Below are positions 34,025-41,910 of a stretch of DNA of 64,000 nucleotides, one piece after another. A program made the position numbers and the translations under genes. Under the pieces are notes generated by a model. It made no database searches and had not been told where the DNA came from. It worked only from the letters and a program-made list of their open reading frames with translations. Positions within the stretch are counted from its first letter, which is position 1. Every line of letters begins with the position of its first letter. Origin of the DNA: Cryobacterium sp. Y57 (lineage in GTDB: Bacteria > Actinomycetota > Actinomycetes > Actinomycetales > Microbacteriaceae); the NCBI RefSeq assembly GCF_002929505.1, contig NZ_PJJL01000060.1, forward strand, positions 1-64,000. The letters are read 5' to 3'.

Positions 34025-34829
34025 GCCAGCTCCTACGTGCCTTCGAGTGCCAGGGGATGATGGCCCGTTCGGCGACATAGGTCAACAGAAACAGGCACAC
34101 GCTCACGAACGCGGTCACCGCAACGGCAGCCAACACAAGATCGGTACGAAACGAGTTCTTCATCATCGCCATATAAATGCCCAGGCCTCGCTCGGCGCCG
34201 ACATACTCGGCAAAAATGGCACCGGTGACGGCATAGGCGATTCCGATGCGGAGAGCTGTGAAGAACGAGGGAAGCGCCGACGGAAGACGCACGTACACGA
34301 ACTGCTTCCACCGGTTGGCCCCCATGCTGCGCAGCAGATTGATCGCGTCCCGATCGGTGCGGTTGAAACCGTCAATCAGTCCGACCGTGACCGGAAAGAA
34401 TGTCACCAGGGCGATGACGATGACTTTGGGCAGCATTCCGAACCCGAACCAGATGACCATCAGCGGCGCGATCGCAATGATGGGTATGGCTTGGGATGCC
34501 ACCAGCAGTGGCACCAGTGCTCGCCGCAGCCCGGGCGAAAAATCGATCAGGATCGCCAGCGTCCAAGCGACGGTCAGGGAGACGGCGAAGCCGAGCAAGG
34601 TTTCTTGCAGGGTGGGGAGCGTATTCTCCCAGATCGTGGTGCGGGCCTCCCAGCCCTGCTGAAGAATGCGTTGCGGGGAGGGCAAGATCGCTGGCTGCAC
34701 TCCGCCTGCTGTTACCGCCACCTGCCAGGTGATCACGAGCGCGGCCAGGGTCGCGGCAGGAGGCGCGAGCGCCGAGAGTACCGTCATTCGGGGCGCTGGA
34801 GCCAGCTTCACGGTGATGCTATTTTTCAC
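34017..34829 (-). CDS. thiX: ABC transporter permease, ThiX type
   Basis: About 270 residues with six helices, SsuC/TauC-like. The ATPase-contact loop is MGANRWKQFVYVRLPSALPS, followed by FFTALRIGIAYAVTGAIFAE and YVGAERGLGIYMAMMKNSF. GTG 34827-34829 is chosen: it overlaps the end of the binding-protein gene by 11 bases, and the longer reading upstream is antisense-like and unlike the family. Part of the riboswitch-controlled thiYXZ operon. Confidence 0.84.
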   Translation of the reverse strand: MKNSITVKLAPAPRMTVLSALAPPAATLAALVITWQVAVTAGGVQPAILPSPQRILQQGWEARTTIWENTLPTLQETLLGFAVSLTVAWTLAILIDFSPGLRRALVPLLVASQAIPIIAIAPLMVIWFGFGMLPKVIVIALVTFFPVTVGLIDGFNRTDRDAINLLRSMGANRWKQFVYVRLPSALPSFFTALRIGIAYAVTGAIFAEYVGAERGLGIYMAMMKNSFRTDLVLAAVAVTAFVSVCLFLLTYVAERAIIPWHSKARRSWHG

Positions 34830-35880
34830 TGAGGTACTGCTCGGTGAACAATGTCGACGTGTCCAGCGATGCCGTGAGCGGTTTGCCGTCTTCGTCGGCC
34901 AAGAGGCCGGCACCGTAGAGGAAATCAGCCAGCTGCTGCCAGGTGTCTGCCGACTGAGTGCCCACGTGACCGTTGGCGTCTTTGAGGTAGGACGCGCTCA
35001 GTTTTTTCTGGCTTTGGTAAACGAGTTCGGTGTTTTCGAAGACGCCGGGATTGGCATCGATCAAAATCTTCGCCGCGGCATCTGGATTATCGGCGGCGTA
35101 CTGGTACCCCTGTTGCAGGGCCTGAACGAACTGAGCAGTGGCGGCAGGGTGCTTGGCCGTCCAGTCCCGGTTTGCCTCGACGATCACCGAGTATTGGTCC
35201 GGTACGCCATAGTCCTGCAGAGGGAAGAACTTCATCGGGGTGCCACGAAGCGCGGCATCGATACCCTCCCAGGTGGTGAATGCCGAGGTGAAGTCAACTT
35301 TGCCGGCATAGAGGGCCTCATAGGCGGAGGTGCCCAGCATGATTTTCCTGAACTCGCCCGTTCCACCATCGTTCTTGATCACGTCCGAAGCCTCGGTGGG
35401 AAAAGTTGCGGTGGGATCTGCCATGCCGAGGGTCTTACCGTCGAGGTCCTTGGGGCTTCGAATGTCGTCGCGGCTGGCCAGGACCCCGATCGCCGTAGCG
35501 TCATGCTGCAGCACCGACATCACCGAGATGTTACGCACACCAGCTGCCGCCGCGAAGGTGGCCGCGTACTGGAAGCTGATACCGAAGTCAGCTGAACCGG
35601 CGTTGATGAGTGCGTCGGGGGATGACTGGCTGTAGGGAAGCACCCTCACGTCAAGCCCCGCCTGCGTGAAGTAGCCCTTCTCAAGAGCGACATACAGCCC
35701 TGTGTGATTAGTATTCGGTGTCCAGTCCAAGGCGAAGGCCACCGGAGTCAACGCGGTAGACGAGTCGGTGCCGGTCGCCGACTCTGAGGCGCAGCCGCTC
35801 AGAGCTGTCGCCGCGGCAAGAGCCAGCGTGACGACCGTCACCCACCGCGACGGCGCACTTTTGGATAGAGATAGTTGCAT
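34819..35880 (-). CDS. thiY: ABC substrate-binding lipoprotein, ThiY type
   Basis: The 353-residue protein has a signal with LSGC at 27-30, then the NMT1/THI5-like fold: VAFALDWTPNTNHTGLYVAL, EKGYFTQAGLDVRVLPYSQS and ADFGISFQY. The WTPN.NH.G.YVA signature is that of ThiY/THI5, which bind the thiamine pyrimidine precursor (HMP or formylaminopyrimidine). Its ATG follows AAGGAGG that is partly locked in a hairpin behind TPP riboswitch 2. It is first in the thiYXZ operon, so the operon imports a thiamine building block when thiamine is short. Confidence 0.88.
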   Translation of the reverse strand: MQLSLSKSAPSRWVTVVTLALAAATALSGCASESATGTDSSTALTPVAFALDWTPNTNHTGLYVALEKGYFTQAGLDVRVLPYSQSSPDALINAGSADFGISFQYAATFAAAAGVRNISVMSVLQHDATAIGVLASRDDIRSPKDLDGKTLGMADPTATFPTEASDVIKNDGGTGEFRKIMLGTSAYEALYAGKVDFTSAFTTWEGIDAALRGTPMKFFPLQDYGVPDQYSVIVEANRDWTAKHPAATAQFVQALQQGYQYAADNPDAAAKILIDANPGVFENTELVYQSQKKLSASYLKDANGHVGTQSADTWQQLADFLYGAGLLADEDGKPLTASLDTSTLFTEQYLSEK

Positions 35881-35883
35881 TGT

Positions 35884-35918
35884 CGTGCCCTCCTTGATTG
35901 CAGAAATATCAGGGCACG
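35884..35918 (-). promoter_or_regulatory. ribosome-binding-site-hiding hairpin of riboswitch 2
   Basis: On the minus strand, CGTGCCCT (35911-35918) and AGGGCACG (35884-35891) form a perfect 8-bp stem with a 19-base loop. The ribosome binding site AAGGAGG (35889-35895) lies across the loop and right arm, just before thiY ATG 35878-35880. This fits translation blocking by the riboswitch. Confidence 0.6.
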
Positions 35919-35931
35919 GGATGGGAGAAAA

Positions 35932-36022
35932 TTGCCTCCCTGCGCTGGCATGATCCAGATCAGGTTCGACGGTCGAAGATTGATAATCTTCCTCTCAGCC
36001 CGGCTCACCGGACTCCCGTGTT
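35932..36022 (-). ncRNA. TPP riboswitch (THI element) 2
   Basis: Minus-strand reading shows ACACGGGAGTCCGG, GCCGGGCTGAGAGGAAG, then GAACCTGATCTGGATCATGC and CAGCGCAGGGAGGCA, the complete conserved THI-box aptamer. A -35-like TTGACC (36046-36051) and a -10-like TATCTT (36024-36029) lie upstream. It controls thiYXZ. It faces TPP riboswitch 1 across 5 kb, so both arms of the locus respond to the same ligand. Confidence 0.93.
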
Positions 36023-36169
36023 CAAGATAAGTGTAACCAAGAAACGGTCAAGCCTGAACGAACAGAGTGTCGGTTCACACTCAATGCGTGCATAACACGT
36101 CTTCGAACATCACCACCACGACTCCGACGAGGGCACCACCAGAACGTCGATCAGGCGCAGTGATGTCAG

Positions 36170-36748
36170 CTACTCTGCCGATCCTGCTGCCGTGGCCGCC
36201 GGTACCTCGATCAGGCGCCCGGATGCGACGTCGTAGATATAGCCATAGATCGGGATATTTCCCGGTACGAGCGGATGCGCTTTGATCCGTTCGACGTCCT
36301 CCAGCACGCTGGACGCCTGATCTGAGATGGTCAGCCAGTCAATGTACTTCCCCTCGGCGGAGCCCGGTCCGGTGCCGACGTCGTAGAACCCTCCCGCTCC
36401 CAAGGCTGCTGTTTCCAAACTGTTGGCCAGGAGACCCCGGATGACGTCGTCGGTGAAGAATTCCATTCCACAGTTGGTGTGGTGAATGACGAACCACTCT
36501 TTGGTCCCCAGCAGCTTGTAGGAAATGACGAGGGAGCGTATGGCATCGTCAGAGGCGCGCCCACCGGCGTTGCGGATCACGTGCGCGTCGCCCTCGGTCA
36601 AACCCGCGTACTTGGCAGGATCGAGGCGGGCATCCATGCAGGTGAGGATGGCGAAGCCGCGCGCTGGCGGCAATGCGAGTGTGGACTTCTCACCGAATGA
36701 TCGGGCGTAGGCGTCATTAGCTGCTTTGATTTCCTCGAGCACGGTCAC
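36170..36748 (-). CDS. beta-class carbonic anhydrase
   Basis: A 192-residue protein with the zinc site of beta-carbonic anhydrases: CMDARLD (Cys 37, with the Asp 39-Arg 41 dyad), and HHTNCGM (His 90, Cys 93). It interconverts CO2 and bicarbonate in the cytoplasm. The length and the C-terminal [17 protein letters not shown] strand are like the short type found in Actinobacteria. It stands alone beside the thiamine locus; formate/CO2 release from neighbouring pathways is the only link I can suggest. Confidence 0.9.
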   Translation of the reverse strand: MTVLEEIKAANDAYARSFGEKSTLALPPARGFAILTCMDARLDPAKYAGLTEGDAHVIRNAGGRASDDAIRSLVISYKLLGTKEWFVIHHTNCGMEFFTDDVIRGLLANSLETAALGAGGFYDVGTGPGSAEGKYIDWLTISDQASSVLEDVERIKAHPLVPGNIPIYGYIYDVASGRLIEVPAATAAGSAE

Positions 36749-36837
36749 GGATGCATCCTCCAGAGTCGAAAAAGACGACCCTGGTTGAGCGACTTTTGTC
36801 GATCGTACTCAGCGAATCTACGAGAGAGCCGGGATCG

Positions 36838-38094
36838 TCAATCGCGGGCGAGGCACAGCAGGGTATCGAGCAGCACGTTCGCACCGTTCTCCACGTCGAT
36901 CCAGGTGGTGTTCTCCTCCGGGCAGTGGCTGCGTCCATCGATGCTCGGCACGAAGATCATGCCCGTCGGCGCCAGCTGAGCCATGTTCTGCGAGTCATGG
37001 CCGGCCCCGGACGGCAGCGAGCTGTACAACAACCCACGCGCGGCGGCCGCGGTGGCGATGGTTGCCTGGATGTTGGCGTCGAGCTGGACCGGTGGGATCG
37101 TGACCTCAAAATCGAACTCCACTGCGACTGCGTAGCGCAGGGCGATCTCCCGGGCCACATCCACGATGGTTGTCTGCAACGTGTCCACCAGATCCGCCTC
37201 AGCTTCCCGGAAATCCACCGTGACCCGGGCCAGCCCGGGGATCACGTTGGCGCTCCCCGGCTCGACCGTCACGATTCCCGAGGTGACGACGGCGCGCTCG
37301 CTAACGCTTGAAGCCACTTCGGGCAACGCCACGAGCAGCGCGCCGGCGGCAGTGAGGGCGTTGCGGCGCTGGTCCATCGGGGTGGTCCCGGCATGGTCGG
37401 CCCGGCCCCGGAACGACACCACACCGCCGCCGAGCGCCACAATGACGGTGACCACGCCGATGTCGTGCCCGAGCTGCTCGAGCGTCGGTCCCTGCTCGAT
37501 ATGCAACTCCACCGTGGCGTGCAGCGTGGCGGGTTCTAACTTGGTCGCCGTGGCCGCATCGAGGTTGCCGCCGGCGGCTGCGAATGTGTCGGCGAACCGG
37601 TCGCCGTCCCGACCTGTGAGCGACTCCAGCTCGGTGCGGGAAAATCCTCGCGCGAGTGCGCTCGACCCGAACAGGTGGGCATAGTTACCCTCCTCGTCGG
37701 TGAACATGACCGCCTGCACCGGTCGGTCCAGAGCTGGGCGTTCCTCTTGGATGCGGCGCAGGCATTCTAGCGCGGCAAGCACGCCGAGCGCCCCGTCGAA
37801 TGCGCCCCCGTCGGGCACGGTGTCGATGTGCGACCCGGACCACACGGCGGGCCGGCCGGCGGTGTGGTCGTCATAGTCGGGCGACATGACGATGTTGCCG
37901 ATTCCGTCCACTTTCACACTGAGACCGGCCTCGGCGCAGCGCCCGAGCAACCATGCGCGGGCCTCGCCATCCGCAGCCGAGAAGGACGTGCGATTTAGGC
38001 CATTGCCCGGTCCGCGGCCGATACGGCCGAGGGCTTCGAGGTCAGCGACCAGTCGGGATCCGTTCACCGAGAGTCGGGCTGTTGCGGTGTTCAT
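36838..38094 (-). CDS. Zn-dependent amidohydrolase (allantoate/N-carbamoyl amino acid hydrolase type)
   Basis: A 418-residue M20-like enzyme: GIGNIVMSPDY, VWSGSHIDTVPDGGAFDGAL (metal-binding His and Asp), VMFTDEEGNYAHLFGSSALA, LHATVELHIEQGPTLEQLGH, RGRADHAGTTPMDQRRNALT, and GAGHDSQNMAQLAPTGMIFV. The family includes allantoate amidohydrolase and L-carbamoylase. ATG 38092-38094 overlaps the stop of the upstream M20 gene, and a longer reading is antisense-like. It probably cleaves an N-acyl or N-carbamoyl amino acid delivered by the same operon. Confidence 0.85.
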   Translation of the reverse strand: MNTATARLSVNGSRLVADLEALGRIGRGPGNGLNRTSFSAADGEARAWLLGRCAEAGLSVKVDGIGNIVMSPDYDDHTAGRPAVWSGSHIDTVPDGGAFDGALGVLAALECLRRIQEERPALDRPVQAVMFTDEEGNYAHLFGSSALARGFSRTELESLTGRDGDRFADTFAAAGGNLDAATATKLEPATLHATVELHIEQGPTLEQLGHDIGVVTVIVALGGGVVSFRGRADHAGTTPMDQRRNALTAAGALLVALPEVASSVSERAVVTSGIVTVEPGSANVIPGLARVTVDFREAEADLVDTLQTTIVDVAREIALRYAVAVEFDFEVTIPPVQLDANIQATIATAAAARGLLYSSLPSGAGHDSQNMAQLAPTGMIFVPSIDGRSHCPEENTTWIDVENGANVLLDTLLCLARD

Positions 38095-39329
38095 GCGACT
38101 CCGCCCGGCGTGCCGACCCGCGACAGGACGGCGGTGAGGGCGGCGGTGAGCCCCGCCGCCAAGGCCGGCTCGGAGTCGGGGGCGAACTGCGGGGAGTGGT
38201 TGCCGGCGACGGATTCGGTTGCGTCGATAGTCTGCTGGGAATAGCCACCGAACATCCAATACACCGAGGGCACGCCGATAGCCTCGGCGAGCAGTCCGAA
38301 GTCCTCACTGCCCATCACCGGCGGCACCTCGATGACGCAGTTCGTTCCGAGGGCGCCGCCGAGCTCAGTGATCAGCCGTTGGGTCGCCGCCGGGTCGTTG
38401 TAGCAGCGGGGAAATGTGGAGAGCACCTCGATCACGGGTTCGGGGGCACCAGATGCCTGTGCTTCGGCCGCGATGATGCGGCGCAGCGCGTCTAGCACCC
38501 GGGTGCGCACCTCGACGTCAAAGGTGCGCACGTTGACGGTGAACTCGGCAGTGGCGGGGATGATGTTTTCCTTGAGTCCACCGTGGAAGGTGCCGACCGT
38601 GACGACGGCGGCCTTCATCGGGTGCACCTCTCGCGACACGACGGTCTGCAGTCGCACGACCATGTGAGCGCCGAGCACGATCGGGTCGATCGACTGGTCG
38701 GGTTGGGAGCCGTGGGCCTGGTGGCCGTGCACGGTCACCTTCCAGGAATCGGCCATGGCCATCGCTACGCCGCTGCTGATGTCGACGGTGCCGGCAAGGC
38801 CGGGCCATACGTGCTGGCCGTAGACGATCTCGGGACGAGGGGCGCGGTCCCACAGTCCATCGGCGAGCATGGCTACCGCTCCCGCCCCGGTCTCTTCCCC
38901 GGGTTGGAAGATGAACACCACGGTACCCGCCCAAGAGGACGGGTGGGTGACGAGGTGCTCGGCCAGTGTCAGTGCGACTGTCATGTGAGTGTCGTGGCCA
39001 CATCCGTGCATCATAGGCACGTCAGTGCCGTCAGCCAGGGTGCCGTGGGCGGTGCTCGCATAGTCGAGTCCGGTCTTTTCCTGGATCGGCAAACCGTCGG
39101 TGTCGGCGCGGTAGGCGACCGTGGGACCGGCGCCGTTGCGCAGGATACCGACGACGCCGGTCCCGCCGCAGCGGAAGGTCTCGAGCCCGAGGTCGTCAAG
39201 GCGCCGGGTGAGGAACGCACAGGTCTCGGTCTCCTGCATGGACAGTTCCGGATGCGCGTGCAGATGCCGGTACAGCTCCTGCATCGTGCGGGTCGTGGTG
39301 TCATCAGTCGGGAGGAGGGTCACGGTCAT
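38091..39329 (-). CDS. M20D amidohydrolase (hippurate/N-acyl amino acid hydrolase type)
   Basis: The 412-residue product has YRHLHAHPELSMQETET, VAYRADTDGLPIQEKTGLDY, MMHGCGHDTHMTVALTLAEH, FIFQPGEETGAGAVAMLADG and APVMGSEDF-like PPVMGSEDFG, the metal and catalytic motifs of the M20D family. It should hydrolyse N-acyl amino acids or p-aminobenzoyl-type amides in the cytoplasm. Its start overlaps the stop of the membrane protein gene before it by 4 bases, and it overlaps the next hydrolase, so the four genes 40829-36838 form one operon. Confidence 0.87.
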   Translation of the reverse strand: MTVTLLPTDDTTTRTMQELYRHLHAHPELSMQETETCAFLTRRLDDLGLETFRCGGTGVVGILRNGAGPTVAYRADTDGLPIQEKTGLDYASTAHGTLADGTDVPMMHGCGHDTHMTVALTLAEHLVTHPSSWAGTVVFIFQPGEETGAGAVAMLADGLWDRAPRPEIVYGQHVWPGLAGTVDISSGVAMAMADSWKVTVHGHQAHGSQPDQSIDPIVLGAHMVVRLQTVVSREVHPMKAAVVTVGTFHGGLKENIIPATAEFTVNVRTFDVEVRTRVLDALRRIIAAEAQASGAPEPVIEVLSTFPRCYNDPAATQRLITELGGALGTNCVIEVPPVMGSEDFGLLAEAIGVPSVYWMFGGYSQQTIDATESVAGNHSPQFAPDSEPALAAGLTAALTAVLSRVGTPGGVA

Positions 39330-40051
39330 GAGATCTCTTTCGTGGAGTCGGAGCGGGGCTTGCGGCGCAGGAACCAGGCCAGAACGGCGGTGGTGACGAC
39401 GGTAATTCCGGTGGCGAGGTTTGCGATGGCGGGGATGGCGGGCACGAGCACGAAGAAGACGAACCCGGCTGTGCCGATGGCGATAAGCGTGACGCGCGGT
39501 TGTTTCAAGGACACCACCAGCTGCACGATGACCCCGCCGATGATGCTGGGGAAGATGTACAGGCGCGCGACGTCGGTGACGTCGGCTGGCACGATGGTGA
39601 CGAGCCAGGAGCCGAGCAGGCCGACGAACACCAGCATGAAGAACACGTGCACCATCGCGGCGCCGCAGATGGCCATCAGGGCTGAGAATTCGCCGCGCTT
39701 GGTGCCAGCCTTAGCGCCGATGGCGGCCTGGGCGACCAGTGCAGAGGGAAGCAGCTTGTTAGCGATGTTACCGATCATGAACGCCTGGTACATCGCTGCC
39801 GGACCGAGGATCGGGTAGTAAGTGATCGGTTCGACCACCCACAGCACCGAGAACACCGCGGCAACGGCCAGAAAGGCGATCCAGACCTGTGTCTGCGTGA
39901 TGCCAAGATCGGCGAACAGCACCAGGTAGAGCGGCGCGGCGAGCGACATGACCAGTGCGGCGATCATGGTGAGCCGACCCCAACGGCTCGTCGTGCGGTC
40001 GAAGGTCGCCAAAACGGCGGACGGCGTGGAGATCACTGTTGTGGAGGACAT
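39326..40051 (-). CDS. membrane protein, partner of DUF5058 protein
   Basis: A 241-residue protein with about seven membrane helices (LTMIAALVMSLAAPLYLVLF, VWIAFLAVAAVFSVLWVVEP, FFMLVFVGLLGSWLVTIVP). The conserved-looking segment YPILGPAAMYQAFMIGNIAN is not known to me as a functional motif. It overlaps the M20D gene by 4 bases and lies 22 bases after the DUF5058 gene, so the two membrane proteins probably form a two-subunit transporter for the hydrolase substrates. Confidence 0.65.
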   Translation of the reverse strand: MSSTTVISTPSAVLATFDRTTSRWGRLTMIAALVMSLAAPLYLVLFADLGITQTQVWIAFLAVAAVFSVLWVVEPITYYPILGPAAMYQAFMIGNIANKLLPSALVAQAAIGAKAGTKRGEFSALMAICGAAMVHVFFMLVFVGLLGSWLVTIVPADVTDVARLYIFPSIIGGVIVQLVVSLKQPRVTLIAIGTAGFVFFVLVPAIPAIANLATGITVVTTAVLAWFLRRKPRSDSTKEIS

Positions 40052-40073
40052 GCTGGCCTTTCTTGAGGTTGGG

Positions 40074-40829
40074 TCAGGCGCCCGGCGTGAGGCCGGTGGT
40101 GTGCAGGGTGTATGCGACGAAGAGGCCGATCACGATGGAAAAGCCAAGACCCCATTCGCGCAGCCACGCCACGTTGAATCGGTGCGCTATAAACAGGCAC
40201 ATCCCCATCACCGCGGCCGAGGTGAGAACGGTCAGGATGTGCACGGGAGTTTTGCCGAGCTCTCCGATACCGAGGCTCGCGAACGCTCCGAGGAGCGCCG
40301 CAGCGGGAATGATGGCCATCAGGGCGGGGTTCACGCTGCGCAGCCGAGAGTCGCCGCGTCTGAGCAGCGGGGTCAGCACCAGGGTGGCGATCATCCACAT
40401 GGCGCCGGAGAGGCTCATCGCCATAAATGCGACGGCGAACACGCTCTGGGTGTAGCTCGCGTCGCCAAGGGCTGCTCCCATAGTGGCGGCGGCGATACTG
40501 GCCGAAGCAGTCTCGGTGGCAGCCGACCCGACCAGACCGACGCGCACCAGCACAGCCGGGGTTCCGAACAGGCTGAGCAGGGCCACGCTGACGAGCACTA
40601 CCGCGAGGGAGGGGCCAATTGCGGCCACGGCGCCGGCGCGGAAAGAGGTTTTCAGCTCGGCCGAGCTGATGCCGGCTGCCGGCGCGGCGATCCGGGCCGC
40701 ACGTACGTATAGGACCGTTTGCAGAATGATGGCGGCAAACACGCCGACAGCTAAGATCCACAGAATTGGCAGGTTGGCGATGGTGAGGATGTCGGTTGAG
40801 CCAGGGTCACCGGGCAGGGACGGAATCAT
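40074..40829 (-). CDS. DUF5058 family membrane protein
   Basis: A 251-residue protein with six or seven helices. ILQTVLYVRAARIAAPAAGI, SSAELKTSFRAGAVAAIGPS and LVGSAATETASASIAAATMG match what I remember of DUF5058 proteins, whose function is unproven. They occur next to a second membrane protein and M20 hydrolases in many bacteria, which suggests uptake of a peptide-like compound. Divergent from the Lrp-type regulator. Confidence 0.65.
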   Translation of the reverse strand: MIPSLPGDPGSTDILTIANLPILWILAVGVFAAIILQTVLYVRAARIAAPAAGISSAELKTSFRAGAVAAIGPSLAVVLVSVALLSLFGTPAVLVRVGLVGSAATETASASIAAATMGAALGDASYTQSVFAVAFMAMSLSGAMWMIATLVLTPLLRRGDSRLRSVNPALMAIIPAAALLGAFASLGIGELGKTPVHILTVLTSAAVMGMCLFIAHRFNVAWLREWGLGFSIVIGLFVAYTLHTTGLTPGA

Positions 40830-40934
40830 AAATGCTCCAGTGCTGGAATGCGAGTGGGGCGGTGCGTGATGATAGGTTCGGCGCTAAGGAAATCCTTGTT
40901 TTTTCAAGGAACGGCGTACGAGCAAAGGTGGATT

Positions 40935-41894
40935 GTGCGGCTACTGGATCCCCTGGAGCGGCGGATCGCGGCCGCGCTGCAGTTCGATGGGCGCAGATCT
41001 TGGAGCCAAATCGCCGACGTGCTCGGCGAACCGGAGCGCACTGTCGCCCGCCGAGGCTGTGAACTGATCGAAGCCCGGCTGGTGCAGGTTGCCGGACTCC
41101 GCCCACAATCCACCTCGGTGATCATCCGCGTGCAGACCGCGCCGGGCACCACTCGCGCGACCGCGAACGCACTGGCGCAGCGTCGGGATTCGACCTTCTC
41201 CTACACGATGACCGGCGGCGTAGATTGTGTGGCCGAAGTGCTGACCGAGGCCGCGCTGATGCCGGCGCTGCTCACGGACGAGATCCCCGGTACGGTCGGC
41301 CTGGTGCGCGCAGTCAGCTACCCCGTGATGCACTACTTCCGCACCATCCGTGGCTGGCAGCCTGACTTGCTGACAGAGGTCGAAGCGGATGCACTGCGGG
41401 CCGGTGTAACGACCGACACGTGGAGTCTGCAGGAGCCGCGGCGGCTGAGCCGGGTCGACAACGAGATCGTGGACGCGCTGTGCCAAGACGGGCGGGTGTC
41501 CTGCGAACGGTTGGCCCGCCTGACTGGCGTGTCCAACGCCACGGCCCGCCGCCGCACGGAATGGCTGCTGCAGAACAACCATGTTTACATTCGAGCGGTC
41601 GTTGAACCGGCGAGTGTCGGCCTTCCCGTCGAAGCGTTTTTGTGGATCCGCAGCGACCCGAAGAACGTCGAGGCGGTCGGCCGAGACCTCGCGGCCTCGC
41701 CGCTGGTGAGGTACGCAGCCGCGGTCGCCGGCGACTACCAGATCGTAGCGAATGTCACGGCGAAGGACCAAGCCGCCCTCTATGCCTGCGTGACGTCCGC
41801 GCCGTGGGTTGCTCACACCAAATCGATTGATGTCAGTCTGCTGCTCGAGGCTTTCAAACGTGGTGGGCGAGTACTGCAGCCCGCGCGAACCTGA
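40935..41894 (+). CDS. Lrp/AsnC family regulator with two modules
   Basis: About 319 residues containing two Lrp units: one from LLDPLERRIAAALQFDGRRS to the ligand domain around TGGVDCVAEVLTEAALMPAL, and a second from LSRVDNEIVDALCQDGRVSC, ERLARLTGVSNATARRRTEW, to AVAGDYQIVANVTAKDQAAL. Such double Lrp proteins are common in Actinobacteria and sense amino acids or similar compounds. GTG 40935 starts right at the first helix; the upstream part to 40848 has no family likeness. Divergent from the DUF5058-hydrolase operon, it is the likely regulator. Confidence 0.8.
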   Translation: MRLLDPLERRIAAALQFDGRRSWSQIADVLGEPERTVARRGCELIEARLVQVAGLRPQSTSVIIRVQTAPGTTRATANALAQRRDSTFSYTMTGGVDCVAEVLTEAALMPALLTDEIPGTVGLVRAVSYPVMHYFRTIRGWQPDLLTEVEADALRAGVTTDTWSLQEPRRLSRVDNEIVDALCQDGRVSCERLARLTGVSNATARRRTEWLLQNNHVYIRAVVEPASVGLPVEAFLWIRSDPKNVEAVGRDLAASPLVRYAAAVAGDYQIVANVTAKDQAALYACVTSAPWVAHTKSIDVSLLLEAFKRGGRVLQPART

Positions 41895-41910
41895 ACGCCT
41901 CCGACGCATC

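Noticed and set aside
33792-34832. 346-codon plus-strand frame
   Set aside because: Antisense to thiZ and thiX; composition (Gln, His, Arg, Asp) is that of a shadow frame.
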